From positions 1-60,716 of the forward strand of contig JAMPEM010000011.1 of NCBI GenBank assembly GCA_023665145.1: DNA of 60,716 bases. Reading direction: 5' to 3'. The position numbers and the translations under genes are program-made. Below, one piece after another: positions 1 to 7,915 of this stretch (position 1 is its first letter; each line of letters starts with the position of its first letter). Origin of the DNA: Bacteroides sp. Lineage in GTDB: Bacteria > Bacteroidota > Bacteroidia > Bacteroidales > Muribaculaceae. The notes under the pieces were generated by a model that saw only the letters and a list, made by a program, of their open reading frames with translations, ran no database searches and was not told the origin of the DNA.

Positions 1-214
1 ACTCTTTATATAACTGGATAATGTTTAATACGTCCAACTTTTGGGGGTCACTTCATAATTGATGGCGCACCCACCTTTTATATGTTCATAGTTTATATGC
101 TCACAGTCAAATTCATTGTCCTGTACTCGCGTTCATATATAAAATTTCAACTATCAAAGTATTGCAAGTGTCAGTAAAATAAATGAAAATATGATAGTAT
201 GATTAGAATTGTGA
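1..214. other. AT-rich non-coding stretch at window edge
   Basis: No convincing reading frame, RNA gene or hairpin terminator was found here. The stretch lies beyond the stop codon of the minus-strand glycosyltransferase that ends at 215, so it is the 3' side of that operon. It could hold the 3' untranslated region or the edge of something lying outside the window. Confidence 0.4.
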
Positions 215-1342
215 TTATTTCTCTATGTGATATTTTGAACAATAGCGATTCAGGAGTGTGGCAGTTTTGAGTGCAATGTTCTTCCAATCGTATTGTTCAA
301 GTGGGTAGTCGATTCTCTGTCCCGGTGTGATGTCTTTAAATAATCTTGAGATGGCTTCGGAAAGCGATTCAGGATTTGCGGGTTTGAAGAAACGGCTTTT
401 GGGGATGAATTTTAAAGGATCCGTTGCAGGTATTTGACTAACAATCACTGGTAAACGATAGCTCATGGCTTCAAGCAAGACGAGGGGAAATCCTTCGGTG
501 ACACTGCTGAGTACGAATGCGTACGCGTGTGAATAGAGTTGTCGAAGGGGTTCGCCTTGAAGGTTTCCGGTGAAGATGATTTTCCTTTTAGTGTCAAGTT
601 TTCTCAGGTATGTAAGATAAGTGGAGTCATGGTCAGAGCCTCCGGCGATTACAAGGTGTTCTACTAAATCGTTGTTGTTGACTGCGTTGATTAGGTGTTC
701 AAACCCTTTTTCGGGAGTCAATCTTCCCACTGCCAGGAGGAAATGCCCCGGTTTAATGCCGAGTTTGTCTAAAAAGTCAGTTTTTGCAGATGGAATTGGA
801 GTCTCAACACCATTAACAATCAGTGATGATTTTTTCTTGATTTGGGGAGAAAGTGCGTTATATTTTGCTTGGTTGACAAAGATTATGTGGTCGGAAAAAT
901 TCAGCGACATTTTTTCTCCGAATCTAAGAATTGTTCTTCCGAAGAGTCCCCATTTTTTGTGTTCGTAGTTGGCACTGTGGTATGTTGTAATTACCGGGAT
1001 TCCGGCCGCCTTTATGAGTGGAGCGAAGATGCCCGGACCAATGTTGTGTATAAGGATAATGTCGGGATGGATGGCAATGGCTTTGATTGCAGCAATAAAA
1101 GTATGGAAAAGTGCCTCAAATCCTTTGATTCTTGTGGATGGAAGATCGATAAAATTTATTCCGTTCCAATTTTTTGGAGCTTTGGGTGGTAGGTATGGTT
1201 TACGACGGAAAACAGTAAAGCGAAATCCTTTAATTCGCGGATATAGGGCTTCGCAGTGTTTCTCCACACCACCTTGAATGTCCGGGAATCCTCTCAGACC
1301 GATAACGGCGCAGTGTGGTATGAATTCTTTGGAATAAGTCAT
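215..1342 (-). CDS. GT4-family glycosyltransferase (surface polysaccharide)
   Basis: A 375-residue retaining glycosyltransferase of the GT-B fold, cytosolic or membrane-peripheral, probably transferring a sugar from an NDP-sugar onto a growing glycan. The N-terminus has the glycine-rich loop VIGLRGFPDIQGGVE at about residues 13-27, as in DUF1972/GT4 proteins. The C-terminal half carries the nucleotide-binding EGFPLVLLEAM block with the spaced glutamates of the E-x7-E motif at about residues 280-292. The ATG start is directly usable, and the gene lies 20 nt after a radical SAM gene on the same strand. Donor and acceptor cannot be read from sequence. Confidence 0.85.
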   Translation of the reverse strand: MTYSKEFIPHCAVIGLRGFPDIQGGVEKHCEALYPRIKGFRFTVFRRKPYLPPKAPKNWNGINFIDLPSTRIKGFEALFHTFIAAIKAIAIHPDIILIHNIGPGIFAPLIKAAGIPVITTYHSANYEHKKWGLFGRTILRFGEKMSLNFSDHIIFVNQAKYNALSPQIKKKSSLIVNGVETPIPSAKTDFLDKLGIKPGHFLLAVGRLTPEKGFEHLINAVNNNDLVEHLVIAGGSDHDSTYLTYLRKLDTKRKIIFTGNLQGEPLRQLYSHAYAFVLSSVTEGFPLVLLEAMSYRLPVIVSQIPATDPLKFIPKSRFFKPANPESLSEAISRLFKDITPGQRIDYPLEQYDWKNIALKTATLLNRYCSKYHIEK

Positions 1343-1362
1343 GCCGGCAGAGGGTAAAAGTG

Positions 1363-2370
1363 TCAGTCCCAGCAGAGTGGTAACCCTTTTTTAATGCGAC
1401 GTTTATTTTTGAGAATCCATTTAATTGGAATCCAAGGGCGACGCACCATGTCGTGTCGTTCGGTGACGATAAAAGCGCAATTACGGTTACAGTTTTTTAC
1501 CTTTTCAAGAGCTTCCTTGGCCTTGTCGGAGGCCATAATTTCTTCGAAGGATTGTTCTTTAATATTTCCTATAATCCATTCTTGAGCAGAGCCGTTGCAT
1601 GGGGAGACATTTCCGTCAGGGTCGATGAAGAAGAAGTCTGTCAGGGCACCGCAAGCCGGACGGTAACCGGCATCGTCACCTCGGAGGCGGCGGTGGATTG
1701 AGCGGTTGAAGAAAGCGCGTCCGTAATCTTTGAGTCGGTCTTTGAGGTGACGACGTTTGGAAGTCAGAAGTGCCTTGACAAAGAGTTCGTGTTGTCTGAG
1801 TGCATCTTCAGAGACGATTTGGTTATCGTCTTTATGGAAGTACCAGGAATTATGAACGGCTGAATTTCCAAGTTCGACATCGAGAGCTACACAAAGTTCA
1901 TATAGATGCAGAAGGTCTTTATAGTTGTCGGGAGAGATGACTACAGAGAATCCTATGTTTTTGCATTTTGTCTTTTTAAGTTCGAGCATTGTGCGAAGAG
2001 CATGGTCAAAACCGTTAACGATGCCACGTTTGGAATCGTTGATGGCAGGAAGTCCTTCGACGCTTACTCGAATGAGAATGTTGGGGTATTTATTTGCGAG
2101 TTCAACAATTTTTTCGGTATTATAGCCGTTGGTGCTTAGTTCGAGAAGTGAAGCTTTAGGATAAAGGATTTCAAAAATTTTGTCGATATCTTTTCTTAGA
2201 GTAGCTTCACCGCCGGTGATATTGATTCTAAGTCCCGGAGGTAATTTTTCGTAATATTCGGGAGCTATTTCTTCGGAAGGATGTGTGGGACATTTCCAGA
2301 TGTTGCACATGTTGCATTTGGCATTACATCTGAATGTGGTAATCAAACTTCCTTGTACAATATTCTTCAT
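1363..2370 (-). CDS. radical SAM/SPASM-like protein of a polysaccharide locus
   Basis: A 335-residue radical SAM enzyme. The cluster motif CX3CX2C is at residues 15, 19 and 22 (RCNAKCNMC). A GGEATL motif near residue 55 helps bind S-adenosylmethionine. A C-terminal half-SPASM cysteine set includes the CGALTDFFFIDPDGNVSPC block at about 245-263 and two further cysteines near 298-305, suggesting an auxiliary iron-sulfur cluster. I place the start at the ATG at 2370 because the longer frame begins with TTG two codons upstream. Its neighbours are glycosyltransferases and a flippase, so a glycan or peptide modification role is possible, but the substrate is unknown. Confidence 0.8.
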   Translation of the reverse strand: MKNIVQGSLITTFRCNAKCNMCNIWKCPTHPSEEIAPEYYEKLPPGLRINITGGEATLRKDIDKIFEILYPKASLLELSTNGYNTEKIVELANKYPNILIRVSVEGLPAINDSKRGIVNGFDHALRTMLELKKTKCKNIGFSVVISPDNYKDLLHLYELCVALDVELGNSAVHNSWYFHKDDNQIVSEDALRQHELFVKALLTSKRRHLKDRLKDYGRAFFNRSIHRRLRGDDAGYRPACGALTDFFFIDPDGNVSPCNGSAQEWIIGNIKEQSFEEIMASDKAKEALEKVKNCNRNCAFIVTERHDMVRRPWIPIKWILKNKRRIKKGLPLCWD

Positions 2371-2483
2371 AATCAATAGAGAACAGACCGGTTGTGAAAT
2401 GCATGAAACTATAATGAGAAATCAGCTCGTAAGGTCTGCTTTATTGTAACGAAATGATGTGGGGAAATATTGTGTATGATTGT

Positions 2484-2514
2484 TAAAAATGAGATGGAGT
2501 CCGAGGACTCCATC
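2484..2514 (-). terminator. Rho-independent terminator after the ferredoxin gene
   Basis: A perfect inverted repeat, GATGGAGTCC/GGACTCCATC, spans 2493-2514. Read on the minus strand it is followed by TCATTTTTAAC. It sits 37 nt past the ferredoxin stop codon and would separate that gene from the radical SAM gene. Confidence 0.75.
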
Positions 2515-2550
2515 CGAGAGATAATTAACAAGTAAATTGAGAGAGAGAAA

Positions 2551-2718
2551 TTAGCCCTCAGTGATAGCATCGTTAGGGCAAACCTGAGCACAAGAGCCGC
2601 AGCTGATGCAAGTGTCAGGGTCAATGTGATAGATGTCGCCGGGGGTGATAGCACCTACCGGGCAAACGGGTTCGCAAGTACCGCATGCGATGCAGTTGTC
2701 GCCAATTACGTAAGCCAT
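2551..2718 (-). CDS. small 2[4Fe-4S] ferredoxin
   Basis: A 55-residue bacterial-type ferredoxin found by reading the minus strand. Two classic CX2CX2CX3CP motifs are visible: CIACGTCEPVCP at residues 9-20 and CISCGSCAQVCP at 37-48. Such proteins carry low-potential electrons in the cytosol. The ATG at 2718 is the only sensible start because the first cluster motif begins eight residues later. It has its own promoter-like TAATTTTG upstream and a strong hairpin terminator, so it is probably monocistronic. It could supply electrons to the adjacent radical SAM enzyme, but small ferredoxins of this type are general carriers, so that link is speculative. Confidence 0.93.
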   Translation of the reverse strand: MAYVIGDNCIACGTCEPVCPVGAITPGDIYHIDPDTCISCGSCAQVCPNDAITEG

Positions 2719-2769
2719 AGTGATAAATAGTTATTTAGATTAGAGTTTTGTTATTTCTTAATTAGATTA

Positions 2770-2777
2770 CAAAATTA
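2770..2777 (-). promoter_or_regulatory. Bacteroidota -7 element for the ferredoxin gene
   Basis: On the minus strand this reads TAATTTTG, matching the TAnnTTTG consensus about 50 nt before the ferredoxin ATG. No good TTTG -33 box is seen at the usual 20-nt spacing. Confidence 0.5.
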
Positions 2778-2852
2778 ATATGTTTTCTGCTATAATACAT
2801 CATATAAGACCCGAAATTTTAAAAATTTGGAATGATTCCAAATAACAATCTC

Positions 2853-4286
2853 CTAATTTTTCTTTCTACGGAAGGTGTTTGATATGATGATAATGTATGG
2901 GATGCAGGCGGCCGCCATTAGTGGAAGATGAATTGCGGTGGGGAGATATGTTACGGCACATACAGCGGATATTGTCAAGGGGAAAGAGATTGCAAGTGCC
3001 TGTTTTGCCCCGGTGCCAATTTTGAGTTTAAATTTCAGTTGTGCCACACTCCATACCATAATCAGATATATTGCATACCAAAGAATGTATGCAATTCCGA
3101 TGCCGAGTAATCCGAAATAATAGTAAGATGCTATGCAGAGTGAGAGGCCAATGATAGAGTCGGTAGCTTCAATAAAGAAATAAATCAGTCCATTCCCTTG
3201 TGAGATTATGGTATAAGATATGATTATTGAGGGAGTTCGGAATATGGTGTGAATTATTCCGAGAGTTATAAAAGGTATAATTACGTCGAATTGTGGTGTG
3301 TAAAGGATGTCGACGAGGAGATGACGGGCTGCCAGAAATATTATAACAAGAGGTGTCAGAATGTTGATTGTAAGAGCAATTTCGTGTGTTGCAAAGATAC
3401 TTTGTCGATGATTGTGCTTTGCGGAGGCTGAGATTCGAGGGTAAAATTCAAGTCCTATAGCAGTGATTATAAATCCGACGTAGCGAATCACGAGAGTATT
3501 GCCGGCTTGGAAATAACCTACTTCCTCTACGGAGGCGAATCTGTTAAGCCATGTGACGAAGGCTGTCACTGAGAGGGATGAGAGGAAAGCAGCAAAAGCC
3601 ATGTAGCCACCGAGTTTTGCGAATCCTTTTCCTTCACGAAGGAGATGGAATGCAGGCCGTTGATCGGTAATTTCTTTAGGGCGATTTATGAATACAAAAA
3701 AGAATGTGCAAGCAGCGTAAACGAATATTGTGAGTATAACGGAGTTGATTCCGAGGAATCGGAACATTGGGATGGAGATGGCAAGTCCGGTGACAGAGGC
3801 GAGTAATCCGGCGCGTGCAAGTTGTTTGAAGTGTGACAGACCTTGCAGGATAGAATTTTCTCCGGCTGACAGGGCGTTGAGCATGATGCAGAATCCAAGC
3901 AGGGAGAAGTTCCACCAGAAGGAGTATGTTTTGAAGAAGAGTGATGACAAAAGGGGGGAAAAGATAGTGAGGAGTAGAAATCCTATGATGCCGATAAGTA
4001 AATTCCATGAGCGGATAGTGGCAAAAAGACGTCCGAGTTTGGATGGTTTGTTTCTATTCAAGGCCACTTCTCGAGTGGCGCTTTGCCGCAGTCCGAAATC
4101 GGTGATAGTAGAGATGGTGTCAGTCACTACTTGAAATATACCGAAAAGGCCGATACCTGCAGCTTCGAGCCAAAGAGAGACAAACTTCATCTTAATGATG
4201 GAGCATACCATATTAAGAACCTGCACGGAAGTGAATACGCTGAGTACTTTGACTATAGAGCTGTTGATTGATTTCTTTCCGGACAT
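2853..4286 (-). CDS. Wzx-like polysaccharide flippase (MOP superfamily)
   Basis: A 477-residue integral membrane protein with about 12-14 hydrophobic helices spread over its whole length, the usual size and layout of O-antigen or capsule repeat-unit translocases. These move undecaprenyl-diphosphate-linked glycans across the inner membrane. The N-terminal segment, with LWLEAAGIGLFGIFQV near residues 38-53, is typical of the polysaccharide biosynthesis family. The start ATG lies 6 nt after the stop of the FemAB/GNAT-like gene, which indicates one transcript. No Wzy polymerase is visible nearby. Confidence 0.85.
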   Translation of the reverse strand: MSGKKSINSSIVKVLSVFTSVQVLNMVCSIIKMKFVSLWLEAAGIGLFGIFQVVTDTISTITDFGLRQSATREVALNRNKPSKLGRLFATIRSWNLLIGIIGFLLLTIFSPLLSSLFFKTYSFWWNFSLLGFCIMLNALSAGENSILQGLSHFKQLARAGLLASVTGLAISIPMFRFLGINSVILTIFVYAACTFFFVFINRPKEITDQRPAFHLLREGKGFAKLGGYMAFAAFLSSLSVTAFVTWLNRFASVEEVGYFQAGNTLVIRYVGFIITAIGLEFYPRISASAKHNHRQSIFATHEIALTINILTPLVIIFLAARHLLVDILYTPQFDVIIPFITLGIIHTIFRTPSIIISYTIISQGNGLIYFFIEATDSIIGLSLCIASYYYFGLLGIGIAYILWYAIYLIMVWSVAQLKFKLKIGTGAKQALAISFPLTISAVCAVTYLPTAIHLPLMAAACIPYIIIISNTFRRKKN

Positions 4287-4292
4287 TTGTTG

Positions 4293-5273
4293 TCAGAGGT
4301 TGAGAGGTGGATTATTAAAGTCAATAGTAAATGTCTGATAAGCAACACCACCTGCACCGAATGAGAATTTATTGTGGTAGAGTCCGTTATTGAGTGAGAG
4401 TCCGTTATTGAGGTTTGATGTGCCAAAATCGAAATATCTTCTTTTTTTTATTTGAGGGAGTTCGATTAGTTTGTTGACGAGCAAAGAGAGCAGTTTGTTG
4501 TCTCGTGCGAATTCCGTAGTGGCGATATATTGGCAGTGGGCCGTGGTATCAGAGAGGAAAATGCATATTCCGGTTTGTGGTATATTGTCGACCGATAATA
4601 GGTATGGGAGAATGTTGTCGGGAAATCTTTTGAGCAGGAGCTTAAATTCATCCAGAGAATGTACAGGGGAAGTGTTATGTCTGTCGCGCAAGCAATTGCA
4701 TAACAGTTTGTGGAAAGTATCGCCTTCTCGGTCAATGGAAAGAGAGATTTCTCCCGGGGTTCTGGATGCTATATTGAGGTAACGTCTTTGCCATTTAGCC
4801 TGAGGGGCGGGTTGAGGCAGATATATTGCAGCACTTATGTTGGAAGTTGATATTGTTGCACCGAAGCGGAAGAGTGCGTATATGTCTTCTTGAGCGGGAC
4901 GCTGAGTGTAGATGTAAGGTATCGGTTTGTAGATGCATTTGTTCAATCCGACAGAGAGAGAAAAATGTCTCCAGGCAGAGAAAAGATTAAGTATGTCGGC
5001 AGCATCGATGTGGCTGAGAGGGAAAATCCATCCGCCATAAGTGAGACCTTGATGAGAATATATAGTGTCGCCTTGACGATTTGCGGGGAGGACTGCTCGG
5101 AGTTCACCTTTATTGAAAGCGAGTAAAGAGAAATCTTCGAAGCGGTCAGCGTGATAATCCATATAATCGCGAAGGAACATGAATGTGGCATTTCGTGACT
5201 TCGATACGAAGTCATTCCATTGCTCTGCGAATGTATGGTTGTATCTTTTTATTTCCCAAGACGTATTTTTCAT
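4293..5273 (-). CDS. FemAB/GNAT-like acyltransferase, substrate unknown
   Basis: A 326-residue cytosolic protein resembling the FemAB-like GNAT proteins found in bacterial polysaccharide loci. The N-terminal part resembles the WNDFVSKSRNATFMFLRDYMDYH type of start seen in this group. A C-terminal GNAT-like half includes a conserved-looking RYFDFGTSNLNNG region near residue 278. It has no signal peptide or membrane segment. The neighbouring flippase suggests that it acylates a sugar or a lipid-linked intermediate. The catalytic residues and donor cannot be assigned from the sequence alone. Confidence 0.6.
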   Translation of the reverse strand: MKNTSWEIKRYNHTFAEQWNDFVSKSRNATFMFLRDYMDYHADRFEDFSLLAFNKGELRAVLPANRQGDTIYSHQGLTYGGWIFPLSHIDAADILNLFSAWRHFSLSVGLNKCIYKPIPYIYTQRPAQEDIYALFRFGATISTSNISAAIYLPQPAPQAKWQRRYLNIASRTPGEISLSIDREGDTFHKLLCNCLRDRHNTSPVHSLDEFKLLLKRFPDNILPYLLSVDNIPQTGICIFLSDTTAHCQYIATTEFARDNKLLSLLVNKLIELPQIKKRRYFDFGTSNLNNGLSLNNGLYHNKFSFGAGGVAYQTFTIDFNNPPLNL

Positions 5274-5333
5274 GAGAGTTCGGTAGAGTATCTCAGATGA
5301 GGGATAAAAAAACGAGTAATAGCATATGATAAA

Positions 5334-7025
5334 TTACCTGATCCAGTCGGAAGGATTAAGTTTATCTCTATTTTTCCATACTTCGAAATGAATGGATGGG
5401 CGATTGCTGTCGTCAGAATCGGCTACTTTCCCGATAGATTGTCCCTGTTTGACGTTCTCACCGTTTTTTACCGCAGTAGATGCGAGATTGCCATATACAG
5501 TGTAATAGTCACCGTGAGAGACGATTACTACGGTATTGTATCCGGGAAGGCGGTAAATACCGGTGACTTTGCCGGGATACACAGCAATGGCTGAGGCACC
5601 TGCGGATACTTCGGCATCTATACCTGGATTGTCATAGGTGACACCGGGGAGTTCCGGCAATTCATGACGGCCGAATGGGGAAGTAATGCGGAAAGCTCCG
5701 GAAACGGGATGTGGAAGAGCCCCTTTCATTGAGGCGAATCCTGACGATGAAGATGGTTGCTTGACCGGTGTAGTAGATTTCTCTTTCAAACCGGTGTCAT
5801 TGGAGGCAGATGTGGAGCGAGGTGCTCTTTTACGAGCTTCTGCGTATGATCTGCCGGAATCGGATGATTTGGACTTTATCTTATCATCATCCCTCTTCTG
5901 TTCAGTTTTGTTGAGCTTCTGTTCAGATTTTTTGTTTTTATCTGCTTTTCTTTGTCGGGTGGCCTGATAATTTTTGTTTTTATCGGATTGATGTTTTTTA
6001 TCTTTTTTATCCGTTTTTTTCACCGGTTCGAGGGTGTTTATTTGAGCTATATCTCGAGAAGATTGTTTAGTCTGAGGTTTCTGATCGTTAGCTTGATCTT
6101 GCTCGGCTTTACGTTGCTGTTCTGCCTGAAGACGTTGTTGCTCGGCTTTACGTCGTTCGGCTTCGCGTTGTTGTTCTTGAGCGATTGCTGCTGCTATGCT
6201 GTTTTTCAAGGAGTTGGCTTCAGCTTGTTTTTTAGCGAGATGCTCACGCAGTTGGTCGCCCTGTAGTTTTAGCTGCACAACGAGAGCGTCTTGTTTTGCA
6301 AACTGATTTTGAAGCGTATTTTGAGCTTTCTTTTGTTTTTCAAGAGCAACGGATTTCTCTTTTTTTGCAGCAGCGAGAGAGTTATGTTGCGATTTTAATT
6401 CGTCGTTTTTCTTTTTGATTTTGCGAGTTTGGCGTTCGGTCCAAGCGTCAAATTCTCTTAAATATCTGATACGACGCATAGCTTGCGAGAATGATTTAGA
6501 TGAGAAGATGAAGGAGAGTTTTGAATTTTTTCCACGAGCCAGACGCATTTTCTTAACAGCCGTGAGATAATTTGCTCTCATGCTTTTGAGTTCACGCTCA
6601 TTAGCAGTAATGTTTTTTTGTAGATTATTTATCTTGCTGTCGAGTCCGTTTACTTGAGTGGAGAGCTCGGTCACTTGTTTTTGAGTTACTTTGATATCGG
6701 CATCTATTCGAGATAAATCAGCAAGCCCTTGTGATACGGATTTTTCATTGGAGGCTATTTTTGCGCGAGTCTCTTTAATTTCCCGTCCGGTGGACTCCTG
6801 TTTCTTTTTGAGTTCAGCGGAAGATTCTGTTATTACAACAGTCTTTTTACGGTCAGAGGATTTCTTCTTTTGGGTTGTTGATTTTTTAATTGTTTTTGAT
6901 TTGGATTGAGCTGATTTATTGCCGGAATTTTTCTCCACGGCATGAATATCCTGAATTGACAAAAGAGATATTGCCAAAATAAGGATTCCGGTGTGGAATA
7001 ATACATTCCGCATATATTTGCCCAT
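5334..7025 (-). CDS. EnvC/NlpD-like murein hydrolase activator with degenerate LytM domain
   Basis: A 563-residue exported protein. An N-terminal signal segment is followed by a long coiled coil (about residues 60-290), a Lys/Gln/Ser-rich linker (about 290-430) and a C-terminal M23/LytM domain (about 440-563). EnvC-type proteins sit in the periplasm and activate cell-wall amidases at division. The metal-binding motifs are altered: HxGID reads NPGID, the YxHL motif reads YGNL and HxH reads SIH, so at least one zinc-ligand and two catalytic-type histidines are missing. This fits a non-catalytic activator. It closes a run dut-TPR-DUF4292-envC on one strand. Confidence 0.83.
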   Translation of the reverse strand: MGKYMRNVLFHTGILILAISLLSIQDIHAVEKNSGNKSAQSKSKTIKKSTTQKKKSSDRKKTVVITESSAELKKKQESTGREIKETRAKIASNEKSVSQGLADLSRIDADIKVTQKQVTELSTQVNGLDSKINNLQKNITANERELKSMRANYLTAVKKMRLARGKNSKLSFIFSSKSFSQAMRRIRYLREFDAWTERQTRKIKKKNDELKSQHNSLAAAKKEKSVALEKQKKAQNTLQNQFAKQDALVVQLKLQGDQLREHLAKKQAEANSLKNSIAAAIAQEQQREAERRKAEQQRLQAEQQRKAEQDQANDQKPQTKQSSRDIAQINTLEPVKKTDKKDKKHQSDKNKNYQATRQRKADKNKKSEQKLNKTEQKRDDDKIKSKSSDSGRSYAEARKRAPRSTSASNDTGLKEKSTTPVKQPSSSSGFASMKGALPHPVSGAFRITSPFGRHELPELPGVTYDNPGIDAEVSAGASAIAVYPGKVTGIYRLPGYNTVVIVSHGDYYTVYGNLASTAVKNGENVKQGQSIGKVADSDDSNRPSIHFEVWKNRDKLNPSDWIR

Positions 7026-7067
7026 TAAAATAAAGTATTATGTAATTAAAGCTAAAAATATAATGTG

Positions 7068-7850
7068 TCAAAAAGATAGTGATTTTACAAACTCTCTGAC
7101 GGAAACTTTTTTATAATTCTTATTTAGATCAATATCGCCTAATGGAGAAGCTCCGTATTCCGGTGCATTCAGGCTCAACGTGGCGTTATAATCCTTGCTT
7201 TTGTGAGTTAATTCTATATCCATTCGAGTCTTTTTCCCGGAGTAGGTGTATATGGCGTTGGCTTCAATTGAAGTGCCGTCGGGAACAGCCGATGCAAGAT
7301 TCAAGCGGCAATCGGAGTTATATTCAAAGCCATAATTAACCGATCCCCCGATGGGCTCTTTGGGGATTATCATCCAACCATCTTCGGTGATATATGTGTC
7401 GCATTGGTTTATGTTGGTACGTGACACCTCTCCGGAACCTGCTACGAATCCTCTTGCAAGGAGAAGATTTTGAATATCATCAAGCGTCACCGGGAGGTCG
7501 GTGAAGAAATCACCGAGCTTTTCCTGCACATATACTTTTTTTAATTTGTTGACAGCAAGGATTTCCTGTCCTTTTATTTGGGCACGACCCACTTCTCCCA
7601 GAAAGGGCACTCTTATTGAGATAGTGATTATTGAACCCTTTTTCATAAAAATTTTCAGAGATGGAGAGATGGGAAGTCGATCCATGCTAAGTTTGCCGTC
7701 AAGAGCAACAGTTTGCCAAGAGGTGTAATTCTCTGATACGGCATCGGCAAGAATAATTGCCTCATTTTTACCCAAAGGAGTCTGTGCCGACATTATAGGG
7801 GTGAGTGTCAGGCAACAAATCAGAAGGGTGAAGATATGTTTTAGTTTCAT
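7068..7850 (-). CDS. DUF4292 exported protein
   Basis: A 260-residue protein with a cleavable signal peptide (about residues 1-22, ending near MSAQ) and no lipobox cysteine in the right place. The body is beta-rich, with alternating hydrophobic residues in strands such as GSIITISIRVPFLGEVGRAQI near residue 72, as in the Bacteroidota DUF4292 family. That family is thought to have a LolA/LolB-like fold, but no biochemical function is established. It lies between the TPR protein and the EnvC-like protein, an order often seen in Bacteroidales, which suggests an envelope-assembly role. Confidence 0.75.
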   Translation of the reverse strand: MKLKHIFTLLICCLTLTPIMSAQTPLGKNEAIILADAVSENYTSWQTVALDGKLSMDRLPISPSLKIFMKKGSIITISIRVPFLGEVGRAQIKGQEILAVNKLKKVYVQEKLGDFFTDLPVTLDDIQNLLLARGFVAGSGEVSRTNINQCDTYITEDGWMIIPKEPIGGSVNYGFEYNSDCRLNLASAVPDGTSIEANAIYTYSGKKTRMDIELTHKSKDYNATLSLNAPEYGASPLGDIDLNKNYKKVSVREFVKSLSF

Positions 7851-7915
7851 TTTATGCAGGCAAGTTATTGTATTTCATGTTGTTGTATTTATTTCTATGG
7901 AATGGAGTATAACGA

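Noticed and set aside
2409..2654. An 81-residue minus-strand frame over the ferredoxin region
   Set aside because: It is in a different frame from the clear ferredoxin and lies across the terminator hairpin.
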